From NCBI GenBank assembly GCA_022842325.1, contig JALHPU010000034.1, positions 1-41,126 on the forward strand: a stretch of DNA of 41,126 nucleotides. The letters are read 5' to 3'. The DNA is from Sulfuritalea sp. GTDB lineage: Bacteria; Pseudomonadota; Gammaproteobacteria; Burkholderiales; Rhodocyclaceae. The notes beneath the pieces are model-generated. The model ran no database searches, was not told the origin of the DNA, and saw only the letters and a list, made by a program, of their open reading frames with translations. Shown piece after piece: positions 16,867-29,158 of this stretch (positions are counted from its first letter, which is position 1; each line of letters opens with the position of its first letter). The translations under genes were made by a program, and so were the position numbers.

Positions 16867-17866
16867 TCAAGCCACTCCCTCCGCGCAAGTGCCCAGCGCG
16901 TCGCGCTATTTCACAGTGCTGTTTTTTTCCGGGGCGCTGGTCTTTGCACTGGGGGCGGGCATATTGGGCGACGTCTTTTTCCTACGCCTGGCCACCGAAG
17001 CGCTAATCCTCGGCGGGCTGGCCCTGTCGGTCGACTTGCTGCTGGGCCGCGTGGGACTGCTGCCTCTGGGGCAGGCCTTGTTCTTCGGCCTGGGGGCATA
17101 TGTCTCGGCGCTGGTCCTCAAGGAGTGGCACAACTCCTTCTGGTTAAGTCTGGCCGTTTCCTTGGCCGTGAGTGCACTAGCTGGACTGGTAGGCGGCATT
17201 ATCGCCATCCGTGCCAAGGGGGTGTACTTCGCACTCATCAGCTTTGGTTTGGCACAGGTGGTTTCCAAGGTCGTGTTCAACACCCGCGAGTTGGGCGCGT
17301 CCGACGGCATCATCGGCGTTCCGGGCGCAACCATTTTGCCCGGGCTAACGTCTGCGGATCCGATCGGCTTCTTCCTGGTTACGCTGGCGGCAATCTTTGG
17401 TCTCTACTGGGGGCTGAGCTATCTGATGGAAACGCCCTTCGGTCGCCAGCTATCTGCTATCCGGACCAACGAGCACCGGGTTCCCTTCCTTGGATTTGAT
17501 CCCTGGCGCTACAAGTTGCTGGCCTTTGTGGCGGCCGCCTGCATTGCCGGTATCAGCGGTGCCTTGTACCCCATGCTTCGGGGCTTCGTGTCGCCTGAAC
17601 TGATGTTCTTTCAGGTCTCTGGCAATGCGGTGATCAATGTGATTGTGGGTGGCACGGGTACGCTGATCGGGCCGCTGTACGGGTCAGCCTTGCTGACCGG
17701 TCTGAAATCAGTGGTTGGCTCGTTCACGGCACATCACCAGATCATCATCGGCTTGCTGTTCGTGGTGGTAGTGATCGTGTTTCCACGTGGTCTGATCGGC
17801 TACCTGACGCCGTTGTTGCAACGGTGGCTGGCATCCCGGCGAGCTCCGGGCCAAGGAGGTCACTGA
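16859..17866 (+). CDS. ABC transporter inner-membrane permease (LivM-like)
   Basis: A 335-residue LivM-type permease with around nine hydrophobic segments. SVDLLLGRVGLLPLGQALFFGLGAY marks the LivM N-terminal core, and GRQLSAIRTNEHRVPFLGFD plus NVIVGGTGTLIGPLYGSALL mark the coupling region. The start overlaps the LivH-like gene by eight bases, and its stop shares one base with the next start (TGATG). It is a full-length partner of the LivH-like subunit, without an ATPase fusion. Confidence 0.9.
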   Translation: MRDQATPSAQVPSASRYFTVLFFSGALVFALGAGILGDVFFLRLATEALILGGLALSVDLLLGRVGLLPLGQALFFGLGAYVSALVLKEWHNSFWLSLAVSLAVSALAGLVGGIIAIRAKGVYFALISFGLAQVVSKVVFNTRELGASDGIIGVPGATILPGLTSADPIGFFLVTLAAIFGLYWGLSYLMETPFGRQLSAIRTNEHRVPFLGFDPWRYKLLAFVAAACIAGISGALYPMLRGFVSPELMFFQVSGNAVINVIVGGTGTLIGPLYGSALLTGLKSVVGSFTAHHQIIIGLLFVVVVIVFPRGLIGYLTPLLQRWLASRRAPGQGGH

Positions 17867-18615
17867 TGGAACCGATCCTTTCGATACGCGACCTAAGTGT
17901 GCGTTTTGGCGCCTTGCTGGCGGTCAATGACGTAAGTTTTGATGCGCATGCCGGCAAGATTACCGCAGTTATCGGTCCCAACGGTGCGGGCAAGAGCAGC
18001 CTGTTCAATCTCATCAGCGGTGCCATCACTCCCACGAAGGGACGGGTGCTGTTCGAGGACAAGGATGTCACGGGGGCATCACCCGATAATATGCTCAAGG
18101 CCGGTCTATCGCGTTCGTTTCAAATCACCAATCTGTTTTTCGAGCTCAATGTGCAGGAGAACCTGCGTTTGGCTGCGCAGTTCCTCGAGCAGGGATATGG
18201 GCTGTTCCGCCCGCTGTCTGCAAGCACTCGCGCTAATGCGCGGGTCGACGAGTTGATTGCCCAGTTCGGATTGCAGGACAAGGTGCATGAACTTGCTGGG
18301 TATCTTTCGCACGGGGAGCAGCGCCGGCTGGAGATTGCCGTGTCACTGGCGGCACGTCCGCGCATGCTGCTGCTGGACGAGCCGACGCAGGGCATGAGCC
18401 ATGCCGACACCCAGGAGACCGAGACCATGATCCGCGGCCTCGCCACGGAACATGGCTTGAGCATCCTCCTGGTAGAACACGACGTGGAACTGGTGATGAA
18501 CATTTCGGACCATGTTGTGGTGATGCACCAAGGGAAGAAGCTCGCCGAGGGAACGCCCGCCCAAGTGCGCTGCAATGCCAGCGTACAGGCTGCCTATTTT
18601 GGCGAACACCACTAG
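17866..18615 (+). CDS. ABC transporter ATP-binding protein (LivG-like)
   Basis: A 249-residue ATPase. Walker A GPNGAGKSSL is near residue 38, the signature LSHGEQRRLE near 145 and Walker B MLLLDEPTQGMSH near 165, followed by the switch His (VEHDVELV). The ABC signature reads LSHGE rather than LSGGE, a tolerated variant. It ends EGTPAQVRCNASVQAAYFG, the LivG-type C-terminal tail. The start at 17866 has AAGGAGG seven bases upstream and overlaps the preceding stop. Confidence 0.9.
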   Translation: MEPILSIRDLSVRFGALLAVNDVSFDAHAGKITAVIGPNGAGKSSLFNLISGAITPTKGRVLFEDKDVTGASPDNMLKAGLSRSFQITNLFFELNVQENLRLAAQFLEQGYGLFRPLSASTRANARVDELIAQFGLQDKVHELAGYLSHGEQRRLEIAVSLAARPRMLLLDEPTQGMSHADTQETETMIRGLATEHGLSILLVEHDVELVMNISDHVVVMHQGKKLAEGTPAQVRCNASVQAAYFGEHH

Positions 18616-18623
18616 GAGAGACC

Positions 18624-19331
18624 ATGCTTGAACTCCGGGATGTACACTCCCATTACGGACTGAGCCATGTGCTGCAAGGCATCCATCTGCGCGTAGGACC
18701 CGGCGAAGTGGTCGGCCTGTTTGGCCGCAATGGCGTCGGCAAGACCACTGTCATCAAGACGATCGCCGGTTGGGTGCAGCCCACGCAGGGGGAGATCGTC
18801 TTTGAGTCGCGCATCTTGAGTGGCATGCCGGCCGATCAGATCAGTCGCCTTGGCATTGGGCTGGTGCCGGAAGATCGGCGTATCTTTCCGGGCCTCACGG
18901 TCGAGGAAAACCTCCGGCTGGGTTTCATGCAAGCTCCGGGAGTCGGACGTTCCGAGCAAAAGCGCAAGCTCGACAAGATCTACCAGCGTTTTGGACGCCT
19001 TGCCGAGCGTCGCGATCAGATGGGCACGACGCTGTCCGGCGGCGAGCAGCAGATGCTGGCTTTCGCCCGCGTGCTCACGGGCGCACCCAAACTGCTGTTG
19101 ATTGACGAGCCGACTGAAGGGCTGGCGCCCATGATCGTGGAGGAACTGTTCACGCTCATGCGTGAACTGGTGGCCGAGGGTATTTCCATCGTGCTGGTGG
19201 AGCAGAACGTGCATGCTGCACTGGAACTCACGCACCGTTTCTATCTGGTCGAGCGCGGACAGGTTACGTTCAGTGGCGACTCCGCAGCAGCGGCTTCGCG
19301 CGCTGAACTGATCGAGCGCATCAGCGTCTGA
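18624..19331 (+). CDS. ABC transporter ATP-binding protein (LivF-like)
   Basis: A 235-residue ATPase and last gene of the operon. It has Walker A FGRNGVGKTTV near residue 34, signature LSGGEQQMLAFARVL near 136, and Walker B LLLIDEPTEGLAPMIV near 156, with EQNVHAALELTHR, the typical LivF H-loop variant (Gln-Asn in place of His). AGGAGA lies before the ATG and the gap to the LivG-like gene is eight bases. The operon then ends in a gap of nearly 500 bases. Confidence 0.9.
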   Translation: MLELRDVHSHYGLSHVLQGIHLRVGPGEVVGLFGRNGVGKTTVIKTIAGWVQPTQGEIVFESRILSGMPADQISRLGIGLVPEDRRIFPGLTVEENLRLGFMQAPGVGRSEQKRKLDKIYQRFGRLAERRDQMGTTLSGGEQQMLAFARVLTGAPKLLLIDEPTEGLAPMIVEELFTLMRELVAEGISIVLVEQNVHAALELTHRFYLVERGQVTFSGDSAAAASRAELIERISV

Positions 19332-19816
19332 CATGGCCAACCAGCAATCTCGCCAACTGGCTAACGGGCTGGCTCGCTGAACAACCCATCATGCTGCTCT
19401 GCGCTGGAAGAGACCTAGACATCGGGTACGTCTAATCGGTGCATTTCTCCTTGATGGTACACCGCAGACAACGCGAGCTCCGTACGGATCAATCTTCATA
19501 CCTATTGGGTGCGGGCCGCTAACCGCCACATTGCTGTCTGATTGGGATCGGCAATCCAACGTCCGTTTCGGCCGAAGTCCTGTCCTCGGCCTTATGTGGA
19601 GCTCCACATAAGGACGATGTTCGGACCGCCCCCCGAAACTCGTTCGGCAGGTTTTAGGATCAGGTTGGCTAAGATTGGAACTGATCAAGTAACGGAATGA
19701 CGGATATCACCAATATCTGGGACGCTTCATATGCAGTCAGTCCGCGCTCTCTTGTATAGTGAATGTCATGAAATTTCGACTGGCAAGGTCACAAGGAGTT
19801 GGAAGGATAAATTTCC
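19332..19816. other. gap after the catabolic operon, containing a palindromic site
   Basis: No gene is supported. The stretch contains the perfect palindrome described at 19570-19613 and, at its right end, the ribosome site GGAAGGA of the hybrid kinase gene. The composition looks like a junction between two modules. No terminator with a clear T-run is visible behind livF. Confidence 0.5.
19570..19613 (-). repeat. palindromic recombination-like site, copy A
   Basis: A perfect 24-base palindrome at 19590-19613 (arm CCTTATGTGGAG, 12 bases each side, no spacer), extended leftward by a conserved tail. Read on the minus strand, the 44-base unit matches 40 of 44 positions of the plus-strand unit at 32891-32934. 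In both copies the conserved tail (CCGAGGACAGG) points away from the 13.3 kb segment between them. Confidence 0.75.
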
Positions 19817-24744
<4,928 letters not shown>

Positions 24745-24748
<4 letters not shown>

Positions 24749-25947
24749 AACTGTTGCTGATTGACGACGAGGCTTTCGCCCTCAAACTGCTCTCCCATCA
24801 GCTCGCGGCACTGGGCGCCACCGACGTGACTACCACGCAGAGCGCGGTCGAGGCCCTGGCGCTGCTTGCCAACCGCGATGAACGCTTCGACATTGTCTTC
24901 AGCGATCTGCAGATGCCCGGCGTGGACGGCATCGAATTCGTGCGCGCGCTGGCCGCGACCCACTTCGACGGCGAACTGGTGCTGGCAAGCGGCGAGGACG
25001 CGCGCATCGTGCAAACCGCCGAAAGGCTGGCGCGAGCCCACGGACTGCGCGTGCTCGGCAGCCTGAACAAGCCGGTGTCGCCGGAAGCCTTGCAGGGGGT
25101 ACTGAAGGAGCACGCAGAACGTGTCGCGGCCCGGCCGCGCGCCAAGCGCAGGACCTACGGCCCGGACGAGCTGCGCCAGGCCATCGCGGCCGGCGAAATC
25201 ATCGGCTTCTGTCAGCCAAAGGTTAGTATGGTCAGCGGAGCGCTAGCCGGGGTGGAAATACTGGCGCGCTGGCATCATGCCGAGGATGGCCTGGTGTTCC
25301 CCGACCAGTTTATCGACGTCGCAGAAGCCAACGGGTTGATCGACGAACTGACCCGAGCGGTGCTGTGCAACGCACTGGAGCAGGCCAGACGCTGGCGCGA
25401 CGCCGGCCTGGAGTGCCGTGTCGCGGTGAACCTTTCGATGGACAACCTCGGCGATCCGGAATTTGCCGATTTCGTCGTGTCGGCACTGGCGCAGGCCGGC
25501 GTACCACCGTCCGGACTGGTGTTGGAAGTGACTGAGAGCCGACTGATGGGGGATGTTCGTAGCGCACTGGACGTTCTCGCCCGCCTGCGCCTCAAGCGCA
25601 TCGATTTGTCGATCGACGACTTCGGCACCGGCCACTCATCGCTTGCCCAGTTGCGCGATCTGCCCTTCAATGAATTGAAGATCGACCGCGGCTTCGTCCA
25701 TGGTGCCTGCCGCGACACGCAACTGGCGGCCATCCTGGTGGCGAGCCTCGATATGGCGAAGAATCTCGGCATGCGCAGCGTGGCGGAAGGCATCGAGGAT
25801 GCCGAGGACTGGAATTTCCTACGTCAGTCCGGATGCGAAATCGCGCAGGGTTATTTCATCGCCCGGCCAATGCCGATGGCGGCGCTGGCCGATTGGTTGC
25901 CCGAATGGGAACAGCGCCGCAACGACATGGGGCTGGGAAAGCCATGA
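24745..25947 (+). CDS. REC-EAL response regulator, probable c-di-GMP phosphodiesterase
   Basis: A 400-residue cytoplasmic response regulator. Residues 1-125 are a receiver domain (LLLIDDEAF, phospho-acceptor Asp54 in VFSDLQMPGVDG, conserved Lys in NKPVSPE). Residues about 140-390 are an EAL domain. The signature reads EIL (AGVEILARWHH) rather than EAL, but the metal and catalytic residues look complete: Asn in VAVNLS, Glu in LEVTES, Asp-Asp in SIDDFGTGHSSL, Lys in LKIDRGF, Glu in VAEGIED, and QGYFIARPM. It should hydrolyse cyclic di-GMP when phosphorylated. The ATGA overlap with the hybrid kinase gene marks that kinase as the probable cognate partner. Confidence 0.9.
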
Positions 25948-26132
25948 GCGTGTCGCCGTTCCATGAAACCTTGGTCGCAATGCCCCCCGTTGAGACACGC
26001 TCTCACCTTACAGGGTTTCAACTGTCTCGACTCGACGAGTCAATATCGAATTGAATACTGAGTTACCTGAATGCATTTGGCTGAGTCAAATGACTGGTAG
26101 GGCTGCGCGACCCATGCAACCAAAGCAAGAAA

Positions 26133-26148
26133 CCCGCACTTTGGCGGG
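26133..26148 (-). terminator. rho-independent terminator of the HU gene
   Basis: On the minus strand, CCCGC-CAAAGT-GCGGG is followed by TTTCTTG. It lies about 27 bases beyond the HU stop codon, the right place and strand for its terminator. Confidence 0.75.
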
Positions 26149-26174
26149 CTTCAAGCGCTCCACTCTCATATTGA

Positions 26175-26471
26175 CTATTTCTTTTTTGCAGCTTTCTTCC
26201 CCGCTACCGCAGCTTTGAACCCTGCACCTGCCGAGAATCTCGGAACTGTCGTTGCCGCTATTTTGAGTTCCTTTCCCGTTTGCGGATTACGACCAACACG
26301 TGCGGCACGCTTCGACGACTTGAACGTACCGAAGCCGACTAACGTCACCGAATCACCCTTGGCAACTGCTTTCGTGATGCCAGCGATCATGGCGTCGAGC
26401 GCCTTACCGGCCGCGACCTTGGTTAGCGCGGACTCAGTGGCAACAATTTCGATGAGTTCGGATTTGTTCAT
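26175..26471 (-). CDS. HU-family DNA-binding protein
   Basis: A 98-residue histone-like protein. It starts MNKSELIEIVA, has the helical dimer core, the VTLVGFGTFKSSKRAAR strand region and the DNA-bending arm GRNPQTGKELKIAATTVPRFSAG, with the conserved Pro at the arm tip. A lysine/alanine-rich tail (GKKAAKKK) follows, about eight residues longer than a minimal HU and reminiscent of the basic tails seen in some betaproteobacterial HU proteins. GAGGAG lies just upstream of the ATG. Its neighbours are unrelated (signalling genes on both sides), so it looks like an accessory HU rather than the chromosomal hupB next to lon. Confidence 0.9.
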   Translation of the reverse strand: MNKSELIEIVATESALTKVAAGKALDAMIAGITKAVAKGDSVTLVGFGTFKSSKRAARVGRNPQTGKELKIAATTVPRFSAGAGFKAAVAGKKAAKKK

Positions 26472-26743
26472 GGATTCTCCTCAGGATGGTTGGTGGAGGC
26501 TGGATGGTACCGCAGCAAGGTCATCCACTGCCCGACCGTCGATCTGCCAGTGCGTACAACCAGGAACGAATTGCTTGAAGTAATGCGATTGGCGGTGAGG
26601 TATCATTTGTCGCGCTCTGAGATTACCGTCCATCTAAATGACCTGCCACCGGCCGTTACCACGATAGTGCTGGCCGTTGCCAGCGGCGGCGGTCCCATGG
26701 GGCAGTCTTGAGTCGGAAGCCGCCAGAAATCAGCTTGCTGCGT

Positions 26744-28096
26744 TCAGGACATTCCACTCATGCGCTTCCATAGCGTGGTGCGCGACATGCCGAGGCGGCG
26801 TGCAGCCTCGGCCTTGTTGCCGCCCGTATCCTGCAGTACGCGCAGGATCAACGCCCGCTCGTCCTCGGCCGTCGCCGGCGACGTGTAATAGCGCGTCAGC
26901 GGCGTGCCTGCTTCGGGCGTCGGGACCGATGTTACGACCGCTACTGCCAATTCCGGCAGCAGGTGGCGGGGCAGGAGGGTCGGTCCGTCGGACTGCACCA
27001 CGGCATACTCGAGCGCGTTGAACAGTTGCCTGACGTTGCCCGGCCAGTCATGGGATTCCATGGCCAGCATCGCCTCGGGCGAGAGCCGCAGGTCCGGCCG
27101 CCGGTAGCGCTCGGCCAGGTCGCCGAGCAGCTTGCTGGTCAGTAGGGGAATGTCTTCCCGGTGCTCGCGCAGGGCTGGCACATGCAGCGGCAGCACGCGC
27201 AAGCGGTAGTAAAGATCCTCGCGGAACTCGCCGCGCCTGACCATCGCCGACAGGTCGCGGTGCGTGGCGGCGACGACCCGGACGTCCACCCGGCGCGGCA
27301 GGTTTTCGCCGACGCGAACGATCTCGCGTTCCTGCAGCACGCGCAGCAGCCTGATCTGGGTAGCGGGGGAAATCTCGCCGATTTCGTCGAGCAGCAGGGT
27401 GCCGCCGTTGGCCGCCTCGAAACGTCCGAGACGCGCCGCCGTGGCACCGGAAAAAGCGCCCCTGGCATGACCGAAGAGTTCCGATTCCTGCAGGTTTTCC
27501 GGCAGTGAGGCGCAATGTACTGCGACATAGGGACCTTTGGCCCGCGTTGAATTGTCGTGCAACGCCCTGGCCACCAGTTCCTTGCCGACGCCGCTTTCGC
27601 CGGTGATGAGCACGGTGGCCTCGCTCGCCGCGGCGCGCAGCACTTTCTGGTACAGGTTCTGCATCGCCGAACTGCGTCCGATCAGGCCGCCGAGCTGCCA
27701 GCGCTCGCGCACTTTCGCCTCCAGCTCCATCTCGCGCGAACAGTCGCGCAGGATGATCGCGCAATACAGGCCGGCATCGTTGGGCGGCAGCAGCATGGCC
27801 CACATGCGCAGCGCGATGTCGGTGCCGTTCGGCCCTTTCAGGACGATGTCCTGGATCTTGCCGTCTTCGCCCTGCGTCGGCGTCAGCGAACAGTAGCCCC
27901 TGATCTCGCATTCGCGCGCGCACTGCGTGCCGGCGAACAGGGTCGGACACAGGCTGTCGATGATCCCCGCATTGTCCTGCCCGATCATGCGCAGCGCGGC
28001 CTTGTTGATGTCAAGGATTCTGCGTGCGGGATCGAGGAACAACACCCCTTCTTCCAGGCTATCGAGAAACCCGCGCAGCAAATGCATGGTCGGCAT
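26744..28096 (-). CDS. sigma-54-dependent activator with cysteine-rich PAS domain
   Basis: A 450-residue enhancer-binding protein. Residues 1-115 are a PAS domain ([22 protein letters not shown]) with four cysteines at 50, 59, 63 and 69 ([21 protein letters not shown]). Residues about 137-360 are the AAA+ domain, with Walker [10 protein letters not shown], sigma-54 contact loop GAFSGA (Ser for the usual Thr) and Walker [12 protein letters not shown]. The C terminus is a Fis-type helix-turn-helix ([22 protein letters not shown]). No receiver or GAF domain is present. AAGGAGG lies six bases before the ATG at 28096. It is divergent from the heme-copper enzyme operon, whose promoter has a sigma-54 element, so it is the likely activator. 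The cysteines could ligate a metal or Fe-S cluster or act as thiol switches; this is inference. Confidence 0.9.
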   Translation of the reverse strand: MPTMHLLRGFLDSLEEGVLFLDPARRILDINKAALRMIGQDNAGIIDSLCPTLFAGTQCARECEIRGYCSLTPTQGEDGKIQDIVLKGPNGTDIALRMWAMLLPPNDAGLYCAIILRDCSREMELEAKVRERWQLGGLIGRSSAMQNLYQKVLRAAASEATVLITGESGVGKELVARALHDNSTRAKGPYVAVHCASLPENLQESELFGHARGAFSGATAARLGRFEAANGGTLLLDEIGEISPATQIRLLRVLQEREIVRVGENLPRRVDVRVVAATHRDLSAMVRRGEFREDLYYRLRVLPLHVPALREHREDIPLLTSKLLGDLAERYRRPDLRLSPEAMLAMESHDWPGNVRQLFNALEYAVVQSDGPTLLPRHLLPELAVAVVTSVPTPEAGTPLTRYYTSPATAEDERALILRVLQDTGGNKAEAARRLGMSRTTLWKRMSGMS

Positions 28097-28133
28097 CGGG
28101 GGCCTCCTTGGTGCCCATCGGAATTCGACGGGC

Positions 28134-28158
28134 GTTCAGAATGAACGTTCAGTTAAAC
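28134..28158. promoter_or_regulatory. candidate activator-binding dyads
   Basis: Two adjacent dyads: GTTCA-GAA-TGAAC at 28134-28146, and immediately after it GTTCA-GT-TAAAC at 28147-28158, the second imperfect. They lie about 80-100 bases upstream of the -24 element, the usual distance for sigma-54 enhancer sites, and beside the activator gene's own start. Confidence 0.5.
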
Positions 28159-28216
28159 GTCCAGTAGTTGCATGCAGTATATATCACAACCGCACAGAAA
28201 AACGAATTATGTTTCA

Positions 28217-28229
28217 TATCAAGTAATTG
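28217..28229 (+). promoter_or_regulatory. IHF consensus site
   Basis: TATCAAGTAATTG matches the IHF consensus WATCAANNNNTTR at every fixed position. It sits between the candidate enhancer dyads and the -24/-12 promoter, where IHF normally bends DNA to bring the activator to sigma-54 polymerase. Confidence 0.6.
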
Positions 28230-28236
28230 AAGTATC

Positions 28237-28252
28237 TGGCACGACGCTCGCT
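28237..28252 (+). promoter_or_regulatory. sigma-54 (-24/-12) promoter
   Basis: TGGCACGACGCTCGCT against consensus TGGCACGNNNNTTGCW: a single mismatch in the -12 box, with the invariant GG (28238-28239) and GC (28250-28251) at correct spacing. Transcription would begin near 28263, about 37 bases before the first gene. Confidence 0.75.
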
Positions 28253-28299
28253 AACTGTCGGATGCATATAGTGAAATTGAAAAAACAGGAGGATTCAAA

Positions 28300-28578
28300 A
28301 TGAACGTCAAAAAATCTCTGGTGCCGCTGCTGCTTGGTGGCTTGCTCGCTTCAGTGGCCCACGCGGAGCCCGTGGCGAAGCCGGATCCACTGCTCGCCAG
28401 CTTCCAGCGCCTGCTCGATCACCAGCCGGCGCAAAGCGCTCCGGCAGTCCCACCCGGCCTGGGCACGGACCCCCTGCGCAACAGCGTGAGCCTTGTGCTC
28501 TGGGAAAAACAGGAGTCGTCCTTTCACATCACGGCCAATCTTGGCCCCGTCGCGCCGCACTCAGCGCAACGGCACTGA
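28300..28578 (+). CDS. small secreted protein at the head of the heme-copper enzyme operon
   Basis: A 92-residue protein with a clear Sec signal peptide (NVKKSLVPLLLGGLLASVAHA, cleavage after AHA) and a mature part of about 69 residues rich in Pro, Ala and His. No cysteine, heme motif or recognised domain is visible. AGGAGG lies eight bases before the ATG, an unusually strong ribosome site, and the sigma-54 start site is just upstream, so it is probably well expressed. It is the first gene of the operon, 33 bases ahead of the CuA subunit gene. I do not recognise a family; a periplasmic accessory role for the enzyme is only a guess. Confidence 0.7.
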   Translation: MNVKKSLVPLLLGGLLASVAHAEPVAKPDPLLASFQRLLDHQPAQSAPAVPPGLGTDPLRNSVSLVLWEKQESSFHITANLGPVAPHSAQRH

Positions 28579-28611
28579 GCCAGTTGCCATCGACAGCCCA
28601 ATAAGGAGCAC

Positions 28612-29145
28612 ATGATGCAAGAAATCGCCTGGCAGCTTTCACTGGTTCTGATGACGCTGGTTGCGTTCGGCTTTGGCTTCGTCGCCATCAACTCCGGAGT
28701 CCGCGTGGAGGACTACACGCCTTTGCAAAAGCGCGCCTACCGGATACGCAGCAAGCTGTTCTGGACGCTGGTGGCGGTGCTCGGGCCGGTGATGATCTAC
28801 ACCCTTCTCGACTTGCCCTACGCCGCCACGCGGGCCGGCAACAGGGCCGGCCCGGCGCAGGTGGTCGAGGCGACTGGTTACCAGTGGCGCTGGGAACTGA
28901 GTCGCGAGCGCGTCGTCAGGGACCAGCCGGTGGAGTTCCGCGTCACCAGCGCCGACATCAACCACGGCTTCGGCATCTACGACGCCGATATGCGCCTGGT
29001 GGCGCAGACCCAGGCCATGCCCGGCTACACCAATACGATTCGCCATACCTTCACCAGGGATGGCACCTACAAGATCCTGTGCCTGGAGTATTGCGGCATC
29101 GCGCACCACAACATGATGTCCGAAATCAAAGTCGGCAGCCTGTAA
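28612..29145 (+). CDS. norS: heme-copper enzyme subunit II with CuA site (NorS-like)
   Basis: A 177-residue membrane-anchored subunit that takes electrons from a periplasmic donor through a binuclear CuA centre. Two hydrophobic helices lie at about residues 8-28 and 43-63. The cupredoxin domain carries the full CuA ligand set: His118 (DINHGFGIYD), Cys157, Glu159, Cys161, His165 and Met168 (CLEYCGIAHHNM). AAGGAG precedes the ATG. No c-type heme motif is present. It precedes a subunit I, a SenC gene and a small membrane protein, the gene order reported as norSY-senC-orf1 in ammonia-oxidising bacteria. A ba3-type O2 reductase subunit II is the alternative reading. Confidence 0.75.
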   Translation: MMQEIAWQLSLVLMTLVAFGFGFVAINSGVRVEDYTPLQKRAYRIRSKLFWTLVAVLGPVMIYTLLDLPYAATRAGNRAGPAQVVEATGYQWRWELSRERVVRDQPVEFRVTSADINHGFGIYDADMRLVAQTQAMPGYTNTIRHTFTRDGTYKILCLEYCGIAHHNMMSEIKVGSL

Positions 29146-29158
29146 AGGGGAAACCAAA

